In this document: in pieces, positions 8,384 to 14,728 of the stretch | Layout: each line of letters opens with the position of its first letter | Numbering within the stretch: the stretch's first letter is position 1 | Virus record (IMG/VR): IMGVR_UViG_3300027852_000078 | Span: 1 to 41,520 of that record | Direction: 5' to 3' (one strand) | Source of the DNA: a virus | Length of the DNA stretch: 41,520 nucleotides | Position numbers and translations under genes: made by a program | Notes under the pieces: generated by a model | Told to the model about the DNA's origin: nothing | Seen by the model: the letters and a program-made list of their open reading frames with translations, nothing else | Databases searched by the model: none

Positions 8384-8391
8384 TAACTTTT
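8384..8391 (+). promoter_or_regulatory. TAACTTTT, weak promoter candidate
   Basis: The gap of about 38 bases before 8405 is almost pure A+T, with a run of ten A and a TAACTTTT element like those at 1417-1432. It could be a minor promoter or only an A-rich leader that helps translation start in Bacteroidota. Confidence 0.25.
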
Positions 8392-8404
8392 AAATATATT
8401 AATC

Positions 8405-9145
8405 ATGGCTTTAAAAATATACGTATCCGGTAATTATCTCTACATAGAAGACGTAGCAGGTAAGGTACTCAATGAAGGAAATAAAGGGGTTTTTGAGTTC
8501 TTAAAAGACTATTCAGACAGTACAGAATATTCTGTATTTAAAAATCAAAAAAAGATATTTCCTAAAAAAATATCGATAAACGACATACAGAAACAAAACG
8601 GAGACCCTTATACTCTACAGGAGTTTGATACTTTTAAAGAACAGAATACGGCTTTTAGCTCCGCCCCAGGGAGAGGGGCGCATGGGTTTTTCGATTACAA
8701 CGATTTAGCTACCCAAACTACGCCCCTATCCGTAGTAGGAGGTACAGGTTTTACAAATCTTACTAATGACGAGGCCGGTCCTTTCACTAATAAAAATTAC
8801 CCTCCTAATGGTGTTACCGACGTATGGGATGAGGTCTCTCAAAGTTTTGATTTTTCGGAGCTGCCTCTAGGATCTAAAATACATTTCAGAGTAGATTTAG
8901 ACGTAACCACAGCAGGAGCTAACGCCGAGGTAGACTTAGCGTTAGAGTTAGGGGGGTCTGCGTATACTCTAGGTATAGCTAGACAGACTTTTAAAAATGC
9001 TGGAACGTATAACATGGCAGTAGGTACTTATATTTATATAGGGGACTTAAATACCAAAAATAACGCCGCTAATTTTAAAATAGAGTCGACTAATAATATA
9101 GACGTAGTCGTAAACGGCTGGGCGTGTCACATAACTTTATATTAA
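8405..9145 (+). CDS. Tail spike or fibre-tip protein, probable jelly-roll C terminus
   Basis: The 246-residue product is unrecognised by name. Residues 1-85 look like an attachment or collar part (IYVSGNYLYIEDVAGKV, ISINDIQKQNGDPYTLQEFDTF). A short glycine linker (SSAPGRGAHGFFDYND) leads to a C-terminal domain of about 140 residues with alternating beta strands (SKIHFRVDLDVTTAGANAEVDLAL and so on), ending WACHITLY, consistent with a trimeric jelly-roll head. It lies between the large fibre and the lysis genes, where Bacteroidota phages often keep appendage proteins. Confidence 0.5.
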   Translation: MALKIYVSGNYLYIEDVAGKVLNEGNKGVFEFLKDYSDSTEYSVFKNQKKIFPKKISINDIQKQNGDPYTLQEFDTFKEQNTAFSSAPGRGAHGFFDYNDLATQTTPLSVVGGTGFTNLTNDEAGPFTNKNYPPNGVTDVWDEVSQSFDFSELPLGSKIHFRVDLDVTTAGANAEVDLALELGGSAYTLGIARQTFKNAGTYNMAVGTYIYIGDLNTKNNAANFKIESTNNIDVVVNGWACHITLY

Positions 9146-9149
9146 CGAT

Positions 9150-9371
9150 ATGAAAAGACTTTTAAAAAGCAGTAAATACTGGGCAGCCATAACCGGGTCG
9201 GCCGTAGGACTATTGGCCTGGCACTTAACTAAAGACGTAACTGTAACCGTAACTATTATAGGTTTGTTCGGAGTAGGAATAGGGGGCACCGCCATAGAGG
9301 ATGCAATGTCTAGGACTGGAGGAGAACTTCCGCCAGACGACGACGAACATAAACCACAAGGGGAGATATAG
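9150..9371 (+). CDS. Small membrane protein, holin candidate 1
   Basis: This 73-residue protein has a basic N terminus (MKRLLKSSKYW), two predicted membrane segments (about residues 12-25 and 29-45) separated by a short turn, and a charged, acidic C-terminal tail (PPDDDEHKPQGEI). Size, topology and place directly upstream of two other membrane genes and the endolysin suggest a holin or accessory pore protein. Holin families are too diverse to name from sequence alone. Confidence 0.5.
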   Translation: MKRLLKSSKYWAAITGSAVGLLAWHLTKDVTVTVTIIGLFGVGIGGTAIEDAMSRTGGELPPDDDEHKPQGEI

Positions 9372-9373
9372 AA

Positions 9374-9751
9374 ATGGGTCCAAAAACTAAAAATATTATC
9401 TTATTCTCGGTAGTACTACTAGCGCAGTTGCCTTCTATTTTCTACGGACTGGAGAACTTAAACGAGCAAAGGATATGGCTCTCTATAACACACGCTCGGC
9501 CAAAAGAGACACGTATAGATTTTTTTACTATGTACTATGCTAACGCTATTAGTTTTATAATAATGGCCTCTATGTTACACTACCCTAAATACCTTAACAA
9601 AGGGGTAACTAGATTTATATTGATCGTATGTTATTTAGACCTACTACATTTAGTCTTATTTGCTAAACAGGGTTTCGGTATGGCGAAAATAGGAGGAGCG
9701 ATAGTACTGTGGATAGGATACGAAATAGTTAAAAAATTAAGGAATGGGTAG
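9374..9751 (+). CDS. Membrane protein with about four TM segments in the lysis cassette
   Basis: This 125-residue protein has hydrophobic stretches at about residues 7-26, 50-70, 81-96 and 104-118, separated by short charged loops. No family is recognised. It overlaps the next gene by 8 bases and sits between two smaller membrane proteins, so it probably belongs to the lysis cassette as a holin, antiholin or membrane-targeting partner. It is larger than most holins, so another inner-membrane function is possible. Confidence 0.5.
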   Translation: MGPKTKNIILFSVVLLAQLPSIFYGLENLNEQRIWLSITHARPKETRIDFFTMYYANAISFIIMASMLHYPKYLNKGVTRFILIVCYLDLLHLVLFAKQGFGMAKIGGAIVLWIGYEIVKKLRNG

Positions 9752-10028
9752 ATTGAAATTAATATATAACATAGTGGATACTTTTCTCGTTGGAATTTGG
9801 GGGTTAACCGCTATCGAAATTATAACACTTTTGAACGCTAATTCTTTCGACTGGGTAGACGACTCTATAAAAACGGCCTTGGCCTTTGGAGGACTCGTAT
9901 ATCTTTTTGGTATTAAGATCCCTAGAGACTATCGTATGGGTAATTTAAACCGTAAAAACAAAGAGCTAGAAAACGAGCACCTGCGACTAGAGAACGAGAA
10001 ACTAAAAGACGAGCAAGAAAATAACTAA
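9744..10028 (+). CDS. Holin candidate 2, two TM segments plus C-terminal coiled coil
   Basis: This 94-residue protein has two membrane segments (about residues 9-29 and 42-59) and then a charged heptad-like helix (NRKNKELENEHLRLENEKLKDEQE) predicted to be a coiled coil. Two TM segments followed by a charged cytoplasmic tail is a common holin layout. The stop codon is 2 bases before the endolysin start. I favour this gene as the holin because it is nearest the amidase, but 9150-9371 is equally short. Confidence 0.55.
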   Translation: MGRLKLIYNIVDTFLVGIWGLTAIEIITLLNANSFDWVDDSIKTALAFGGLVYLFGIKIPRDYRMGNLNRKNKELENEHLRLENEKLKDEQENN

Positions 10029-10030
10029 GT

Positions 10031-10549
10031 ATGAGAACGATAAAAAACATAGTTATACACTGCTCAGCAGGCCATACGGACGCTGCAGCTATACAAAGAT
10101 ATTTTTTAAGACCTAAAAACCAGGGAGGACGAGGCTGGCACACCGGAGGGTATCATATAATAATAGAAAAAGACGGGACCCTGGTACAAATGTATCCTTT
10201 TGACAAAGTTACTAACGGAGTTCGAGGACACAACCTCTCTACTATCCATATATGTTATGTAGGAGGAGTAGATCCTAAAAATGTACGTAAAGCGAAAGAC
10301 ACCAGGACCGCCGCACAGAAAAAAGCAATACCTAGGGCGGTACAACTTGCAAAGGATTGGATCTGTACTAACGGACAAGACACCGACAAAGGTCTAGGGG
10401 TCGTAGGACACAGAGACTACAGTCCGGACAAAAACCATAGCGGTTTGATAGAACCGTACGAACGTATTAAGGAGTGTCCTAGTTTCGACGTAATGAAGGA
10501 ATACTCTAAACTCTTGGCCTCAAAAGACAGATATTTAAAACTCCCGTAA
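10031..10549 (+). CDS. N-acetylmuramoyl-L-alanine amidase (endolysin)
   Basis: This 172-residue protein is an Amidase_2 (T7 lysozyme-like) zinc enzyme that cuts the bond between muramic acid and L-Ala in peptidoglycan. Zinc ligands are visible as His10 (IVIHCSAG), His127 (VVGHRDYSPDKN) and Cys149 (KECPSFDV). Tyr41 (GGYHIII) and Lys147 fit the catalytic Tyr and Lys of T7 lysozyme. There is no signal peptide or separate cell-wall-binding domain, so export depends on a holin. It overlaps the spanin gene by one base (TAATG), a standard lysis operon. Confidence 0.93.
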   Translation: MRTIKNIVIHCSAGHTDAAAIQRYFLRPKNQGGRGWHTGGYHIIIEKDGTLVQMYPFDKVTNGVRGHNLSTIHICYVGGVDPKNVRKAKDTRTAAQKKAIPRAVQLAKDWICTNGQDTDKGLGVVGHRDYSPDKNHSGLIEPYERIKECPSFDVMKEYSKLLASKDRYLKLP

Positions 10550-11046
10550 TGAGAAAAGTAATTTTTATATTTTTGGTATTGATACTATTTACTGGTTGTA
10601 AAACTTCTAAGAGTTTAGACCTAGAAGACAAAACAGTGTCCGCCACAGAGACCGAAAAAAAGGAGACCGTAAGACAAGGGGATACCACCTCGCTATACAT
10701 GCCTTACAATATTAGGCACAAAGATACTACTATCTACTCCTATAGTTATGAAACAAAGCAACTGATACGAGAAACTTACGACGAACAAGGCAACCGACAG
10801 ACTGACTGCATATCCGACGAACTCCGCGAAATGGTAGAGCGTACTAAGACCTTAATAGAGAATAGCATAGCTTTATCGGAACAGAAAACAACAGAGTTTA
10901 ACCCTGCAGGACTTATATGGGCAATAGTTGCTCTAGCGGCCGTTATGCTTTTAGCTTTAATTTTCGGAATGTTTGCCTTTATGAGTTTAAAAAAGGCTAT
11001 ACCTGGTATAGTAGCTGACGCCGTAGCTGCTGCAGTAAACAAGTAG
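10549..11046 (+). CDS. Unimolecular spanin (u-spanin) candidate
   Basis: This 165-residue protein starts with a lipoprotein signal whose lipobox is LFTGC, with Cys17 as the lipidated residue. A periplasmic stretch of about 100 residues follows, then a long C-terminal TM segment (about residues 121-145) and a short basic cytoplasmic end. An outer-membrane lipid anchor and an inner-membrane anchor in one chain is the definition of a u-spanin (type example: phage T1 gp11), which fuses the two membranes at the last step of Gram-negative lysis. Its place right after the endolysin fits. It also supports a Gram-negative host. Confidence 0.75.
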   Translation: MRKVIFIFLVLILFTGCKTSKSLDLEDKTVSATETEKKETVRQGDTTSLYMPYNIRHKDTTIYSYSYETKQLIRETYDEQGNRQTDCISDELREMVERTKTLIENSIALSEQKTTEFNPAGLIWAIVALAAVMLLALIFGMFAFMSLKKAIPGIVADAVAAAVNK

Positions 11047-11110
11047 CAACGATAATAAACTATACTTGTTTACTTATCTGCTCCTCGTCTGTGTTGGTCT
11101 CAGCCATAAC

Positions 11111-11128
11111 GTAAACTATGTAAACTAT
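11111..11128 (+). promoter_or_regulatory. Tandem 9-bp site GTAAACTAT x2
   Basis: Two head-to-tail copies of GTAAACTAT are followed by an A-rich block ending ACTATAATAG. The same arrangement occurs at 30215-30232 and, less perfectly, at 40505-40522. It is probably an operator or activator site for the regulator encoded just downstream or for another DNA-binding protein. Confidence 0.6.
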
Positions 11129-11297
11129 AAAAATACTATAATAGTAGTTGTTTATAAAAATAGTATTTAATCGAAAAATATAAAATCTATATACACTTAT
11201 ACAGGTTACAGGGATCTTTGTTTCTTTTGTTCCTTTGTTTCTATCATATTTATAACTGTTTGAATATTACCGTTTTATAAAATAGTTATAAAAATAC

Positions 11298-11331
11298 TTT
11301 GTTTATTTTTTAAAATTCTTTTTTACTTTCG
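11298..11331 (+). promoter_or_regulatory. Putative early promoter
   Basis: TTTG at 11298-11301 and TACTTTCG at 11324-11331 are separated by 22 bases. They resemble the Bacteroidota -33 (TTTG) and -7 (TAnnTTTG) elements, with one mismatch in the -7. The position, 47 bases before the regulator start codon, suits a promoter for the replication operon. Confidence 0.45.
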
Positions 11332-11378
11332 ATAAAACTCTTTAACTTAGCAAAAAATAAATTAAACTCTTTTTTCTA

Positions 11379-11795
11379 ATGAAGACTATAGACCTAGGTA
11401 AAATTATTGAGGATCGCGGACTAGACACCAAAGAGGTGGCCGAGCTACTGTTTCCTAAGAACTCCTACCCTAAACTAGCCTTAAATCGAATACTGTCCGG
11501 AGAGGCAGTACTAGATGCGAACCAAATATCGAAACTTGCACTTTTTACTGGGATAAGTATAGGAGATTTATACGGAGTCGGAGACTGGAAATACAAAATA
11601 GATCCGAAAGGAGTCTACACCTTAACCTCCGGAACTTTTAAAGCCGTATTGAATACAGAAAACTGGCAAACAAAAATATTCGATAATAACACTTTACTGC
11701 ACGAGGAGGTAATACACGCAGGCACTACTGCGCTAAGAGAGTATGTAACGAAACTTAATGATATAATAACTAAATATAAATCTAATGAACAATAA
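11379..11795 (+). CDS. XRE/HTH-type transcriptional regulator
   Basis: The 138-residue protein has an N-terminal helix-turn-helix of the HTH_3/Cro-CI type: LGKIIEDRGLDTKEVAELLFP, then YPKLALNRILSGEAVLDANQISKLALFTGISIGDLYG. Residues 70-125 form a small beta domain (YTLTSGTFKAVLNTENWQTKIFDN) common in Bacteroidota phage regulators. It is the only clear repressor-like gene in the genome and the first gene after the motif-rich gap, so it probably controls early genes and perhaps binds the RTAAACWRT sites. It overlaps the next gene by 11 bases. Confidence 0.75.
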   Translation: MKTIDLGKIIEDRGLDTKEVAELLFPKNSYPKLALNRILSGEAVLDANQISKLALFTGISIGDLYGVGDWKYKIDPKGVYTLTSGTFKAVLNTENWQTKIFDNNTLLHEEVIHAGTTALREYVTKLNDIITKYKSNEQ

Positions 11796-12459
11796 CGTAG
11801 AGATTAAGGTAGTAATAGACCCTACCCAAGTAGACCAGGTAGCCGCTTTAGCCACATTTTTAAATGTCGTAGGAGGAAACCTCCAAGACATTAAAAATTT
11901 ATCCGTTAAAGACGCGGAGCACGTACTACACAAAGTAGAGCACGTACTACACAAAGTAGAGAACGACGACAAGGACAAAGGATCTGACGACGACAAGGAC
12001 AAAGGATCTGACGACGACAAGGACAAAGGATCTGACGACGACAAGGACAAAGGATCTGACGACGACAAGGACAAAGGATCTGACGACCCGAGTACCTGGA
12101 CGGACGCCTACATGCGTACGGATAAAAAACCGGACGAACTTAAAAAGACTTGTACGGAGCTAGGTATCGATTTTGACGCAGTAGACGGTCTTAACACAAA
12201 CGCCAAACTAAGACGCTTAATACTAAACTACTATAAGACGGGGGGAGGAGAGACAGTTAAAGAAACAAACGCCGACAAAGACAAAGGAACTGACGGGGAC
12301 GCCCCTACTATTGACGAAGTACGTAAGGCGGTGCAGGCGAACGCAGGCGAACACAGGGACGCAATGAAAGCCGAACTAAAAAGACTGGGAGCAAGCAACG
12401 TAACATCGTTAGACGAGTCTAAATACCAGGAGTTTTTAGATTTTGTAGAGCTTCTATAA
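11785..12459 (+). CDS. Replication-region protein with acidic repeats and HeH/SAP-like module
   Basis: This 224-residue protein is mosaic. Residues 1-50 are a small helical domain; a 7-residue duplication (EHVLHKV twice) follows; then five DDDKDKGS units; then a module TDKKPDELKKTCTELGIDFDAVDGLNTNAKLRRLIL that resembles HeH/SAP-type small helical DNA- or protein-binding domains; then a lone DKDKGTD linker. The C-terminal domain (IDEVRKAVQANAGEHRDAMKAELKRLGASNVTSLDESKYQEFL) looks like a small helical module often attached to phage replication or recombination proteins. It is followed at once by the DUF2800 nuclease, so it may be a recombination partner. The function is not established. Confidence 0.6.
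   Translation: MNNNVEIKVVIDPTQVDQVAALATFLNVVGGNLQDIKNLSVKDAEHVLHKVEHVLHKVENDDKDKGSDDDKDKGSDDDKDKGSDDDKDKGSDDDKDKGSDDPSTWTDAYMRTDKKPDELKKTCTELGIDFDAVDGLNTNAKLRRLILNYYKTGGGETVKETNADKDKGTDGDAPTIDEVRKAVQANAGEHRDAMKAELKRLGASNVTSLDESKYQEFLDFVELL
11917..11958 (+). repeat. 21-bp direct duplication within coding sequence
   Basis: Two exact 21-base copies starting GAGCACGTACTACACAAAG encode EHVLHKV twice. The identical codons indicate a recent in-frame duplication just before the acidic repeat tract. Confidence 0.95.
11965..12086 (+). repeat. Coding tandem repeat, five DDDKDKGS units
   Basis: Five units of GACGACGACAAGGACAAAGG plus ATCT encode DDDKDKGS. The unit differs from the 2526-3015 repeat only in its last codon (TCT for ACT), although the two genes are 9 kb apart and in different functional modules. 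A single related unit (DKDKGTDGD) lies at about 12276-12302. Confidence 0.95.
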
Positions 12460-12460
12460 A

Positions 12461-13690
12461 ATGGCAGAACCAAAAACAGACCACTCGAAGAGAGCCCATG
12501 CACTACTAAGTGCTTCGGGTGCTTCGAGGTGGTTAAATTGTACCCCCAGTCCTAGATTAGAGGATAAGTTTAAAGATCCAGGTACTAGTAGTTATGCGGC
12601 CGAAGGTACTTTGGCACACGAACTGGCGGATATAGGGTTGCGCCTGGCAGCAGGACAACTAGATAAAAAACAATACGACGCTTTACGTACCGAACTATCC
12701 GATACCAAAGACTATAAGGACTACTACTCTCCCGAAATGGATACGGAAGTACAAAAGTATATCGATTTTGTTATGGAACAGTACGCCATAGCTAAAAAAA
12801 ATACTCCGGGAGCCCTTTTATCCGTAGAGGAGGCAATAGATTTAACTCACTACATACCGGAAGGGTTTGGAACCGACGACGCTATAGTAGTAGGCGACGG
12901 AATACTGGACGTAGACGACCTTAAGTACGGTAAAGGACTACCTGTCTATGCGAAGGACAACCCCCAGTTAAAACTGTACGGACTAGGAGCCTTAAGAATA
13001 CACGAACTTAACTACGATATTCACACCGTTAGGTTAAGTATAATACAACCTAGGTTAAATCACATAGACACCTGGTCCATAAGTGTAGAGGAGTTACTTC
13101 TTTGGGGACAAAAAGTAGTAAAACCAACGGCAACGAAGGCCTTTGCGGGTAAAGGAGTCCAAAAAGCAGGAGATTGGTGTAGGTGGTGTAAGGCTAAACA
13201 CAACTGTGCTACCTTGGCAGCTAACATGGTTAAGATAGCGGCTAACGATTTTAAAGATAAGCCTACGTTAAAGACCGACGTAATGTTACTTAGCGACGAC
13301 AAGGTACTAGAAATATACAACAAACTCCCTATTTTTAAGTTTTGGGAGGAGGCAGTAAAAGGATACGTACTACAACAAGCAAAAGACGGTAAAAAATGGA
13401 AGGGGTATAAACTGGTTTCCGGTAGATCTTCACGACGATGGAAAGACGAGGAGGCAGTTAAACAAGTTTTAAAAGACGAACTTTTCGAAGAAGAGGAGTA
13501 CACTAATTTAAAACTAGAAGGTATAGGAAACGTAGAAAAACTGGTAAAAAAAGCCAATTTCGATGCGATCCTGGGTACTCTTGTAATTAAACCACAAGGA
13601 GCCCCTACTTTAGTGCCTGAGAGCGATAAAAGACCCGCGTTAGGAATTGAACAAGCAAAAGAAGACTTTAAGGAAAATTTAGAAGATTAA
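12461..13690 (+). CDS. DUF2800 family PD-(D/E)XK nuclease
   Basis: This 409-residue protein matches the DUF2800 family, RecB/Cas4-like nucleases found beside phage DNA polymerases. The N terminus LLSASGASRWLNCTPSPRLE and the segment YAAEGTLAHELADIGL are the conserved family opening. The nuclease core is seen as GFGTDDAIVVGDGILDVDDLKYGKG (acidic metal ligands plus Lys), then NPQLKLYGLGAL. A Cys group, WCRWCKAKHNC, near residue 240 may bind zinc or an Fe-S cluster. The likely role is processing DNA ends in replication or recombination, working with the DUF2815 protein that follows. Confidence 0.85.
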   Translation: MAEPKTDHSKRAHALLSASGASRWLNCTPSPRLEDKFKDPGTSSYAAEGTLAHELADIGLRLAAGQLDKKQYDALRTELSDTKDYKDYYSPEMDTEVQKYIDFVMEQYAIAKKNTPGALLSVEEAIDLTHYIPEGFGTDDAIVVGDGILDVDDLKYGKGLPVYAKDNPQLKLYGLGALRIHELNYDIHTVRLSIIQPRLNHIDTWSISVEELLLWGQKVVKPTATKAFAGKGVQKAGDWCRWCKAKHNCATLAANMVKIAANDFKDKPTLKTDVMLLSDDKVLEIYNKLPIFKFWEEAVKGYVLQQAKDGKKWKGYKLVSGRSSRRWKDEEAVKQVLKDELFEEEEYTNLKLEGIGNVEKLVKKANFDAILGTLVIKPQGAPTLVPESDKRPALGIEQAKEDFKENLED

Positions 13691-13725
13691 AACAATTTTT
13701 TATTTTTTATGTAAAATATTTTTTA

Positions 13726-13733
13726 TAATTTCG
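13726..13733 (+). promoter_or_regulatory. TAATTTCG, promoter candidate for ssDNA-binding gene
   Basis: In a 71-base AT-rich gap, TAATTTCG fits TAnnTTTG with one mismatch, the same TTCG variant as at 11324-11331. It lies 28 bases before the ATG at 13762. Confidence 0.4.
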
Positions 13734-13761
13734 TTAAATATTAATATCTAAATAAATTTTT

Positions 13762-14295
13762 ATGAGTACAAAAGTAGTAACAGGTAAAGTACGATTCAGC
13801 TATGCGCACGTATTTACACCTACAGCAATCGACGAGGGGGCAGACCCTAAATATAGTGTTAACCTTATCATATCGAAAGACGATACGACGACTATAGAAA
13901 AAATCGAGGAGGCCGTGGAGGCAGCCAAACAACTAGGTAAGACCTCAAAATGGAACGGTAAACTACCACCAAAATTAAAACTACCTCTAAGAGACGGAGA
14001 CGAAGAGAGACCGGACGACGAGAACTACGAAAACTGCTATTTCATTAATGCCAGTAGCCGCAACAAACCCGGTATCGTAGACCGTAACAGGGACGAACTA
14101 ATGACAAAAGAAGAGTTTTATAGTGGTTGTTTCGGTAGAGTCTCTATTAACTTCTATCCTTTTAATGTTTCCGGTAATAAAGGAATAGCCGCAGGTCTTA
14201 ATAATCTACAGAAACTAGAAGACGGAGAACCACTAGCAGGAGGGACTTCTGCGGCAGAGGACTTCGCCGAAGACTTCGACGACGATTTAATGTAG
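13762..14295 (+). CDS. DUF2815 family ssDNA-binding-like protein
   Basis: This 177-residue protein belongs to DUF2815, small OB-fold-like proteins replacing SSB in this type of replication cassette. Recognisable parts are the opening TGKVRFSYAHVFTP, KYSVNLIISKDD, the basic RNKPGIVDRN loop, FYSGCFGRVSINFYPF and GIAAGLNNLQKLEDGEPLAGG. It ends in an acidic tail (EDFAEDFDDDLM) like the tails of SSB proteins that recruit partner enzymes. It lies between DUF2800 and DNA polymerase, the usual order. Its own promoter and a downstream terminator suggest higher expression than its neighbours. Confidence 0.85.
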   Translation: MSTKVVTGKVRFSYAHVFTPTAIDEGADPKYSVNLIISKDDTTTIEKIEEAVEAAKQLGKTSKWNGKLPPKLKLPLRDGDEERPDDENYENCYFINASSRNKPGIVDRNRDELMTKEEFYSGCFGRVSINFYPFNVSGNKGIAAGLNNLQKLEDGEPLAGGTSAAEDFAEDFDDDLM

Positions 14296-14336
14296 AAACA
14301 ACTCTTTATTTTTAGAGGAGGTATTCTCTCCTCGAT

Positions 14337-14379
14337 AATAAGCCGGAGTTTTGTACCGTATTACTCCGGCTTATTTTTT
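14337..14379 (+). terminator. Strong intrinsic terminator after DUF2815 gene
   Basis: A perfect 13-bp stem, AATAAGCCGGAGT (14337-14349) with ACTCCGGCTTATT (14363-14375), is followed by a T run to 14379. A smaller GAGGAG/CTCCTC hairpin (14315-14333) lies just upstream. The tRNA-like element begins on the next base, so either transcription reads through or the RNA locus has a start not recognised here. Confidence 0.85.
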
Positions 14380-14466
14380 GGCACTATAAGCTCAGCAGGT
14401 AGAGCTAACGCGTATCCCTTTTGTGAGGTTAGTCGTTGGTCCTTGGTTCGATTCCGAGTAGTGCTA
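14380..14466 (+). tRNA. tRNA-like element with over-long anticodon arm
   Basis: Three tRNA parts fold well. The acceptor GGCACTA (14380-14386) pairs with TAGTGCT (14459-14465), followed by A as discriminator. The D arm is AGCTC (14389-14393) with GAGCT (14402-14406) around a GG-containing loop. The T arm is CTTGG (14442-14446) with CCGAG (14454-14458) around loop TTCGATT. The anticodon arm (14408-14436) has 29 bases instead of 17, best drawn as an imperfect 10-bp stem (ACG/CGT, mismatches, TATCC/GGTTA) with a 9-base loop CTTTTGTGA. No normal anticodon can be assigned. It may be a tRNA relic, a decoy, or an RNase P processing signal for the RNA that follows. Confidence 0.6.
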
Positions 14467-14709
14467 CTTAGATACTCTACTGGGATACAAATATCTTAAC
14501 ATTTTAAGTTAACCACAGGCCTGGCACTATGCGTGCTGGATATTGAAGCCTGGTAGAGTACAGAAATACGGCAACCTCTTGGACTAGGGTAACTGGGCAA
14601 GAGACCGTAGACTGGAGGGCAAGCGGAAGCCACAATACAGATAGAGGTATCGATAACCTGTAACGTGGACGAGGTAGACGAATACAATAAGCTACCGCCC
14701 TCTTTTTTT
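14467..14709 (+). ncRNA. Structured non-coding RNA upstream of DNA polymerase
   Basis: No reading frame with neighbour-like codon use fills this stretch, but it is dense in complementary segments. Domain 1: a 12-bp helix 14473-14484/14549-14560 encloses AATATC/GATATT (14490-14495/14539-14544) and hairpins TTAAC/GTTAA (14496-14512) and GGCAC/GTGCT (14523-14537). Domain 2: TACGG/CCGTA (14567-14571/14605-14609) stacked on CTCTTG/CAAGAG (14576-14581/14598-14603). Domain 3: GAGGGC/GCCCTC (14615-14620/14697-14702) encloses CCAC/GTGG (14630-14633/14665-14668) and TACAG/CTGTA (14636-14640/14658-14662). A run of seven T (14703-14709) ends it like a terminator. I do not recognise the family. Confidence 0.6.
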
Positions 14710-14728
14710 AAACTAACTTAATAGATAT

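Larger units (their letters stand above)
11047..11378 (+). promoter_or_regulatory. Regulatory gap before the early genes
   Basis: No gene is visible in these 332 bases. The region is AT-rich and carries several copies of an RTAAAC motif in both orientations (11055-11063, reverse at 11066-11074, tandem at 11111-11128, reverse at 11147-11155), repeated TTTGTTT tracts at about 11219-11243, and a promoter-like element near 11324. About 34 bases at 11111-11144 are nearly identical to 30215-30248. Confidence 0.7.

Noticed and set aside
14496-14687. Reverse-strand 63-codon frame over the structured RNA
   Set aside because: No start context, poor codon agreement with the genome and full overlap with the paired segments of the RNA locus.
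14467-14709. RNase P RNA, group I intron, tmRNA or GOLLD RNA
   Set aside because: Some short stretches (GGGTAAC, ACAGAAA, GGCAAG) recall these RNAs, but the universal cores are absent, no gene is interrupted, and GOLLD RNAs are several times longer.
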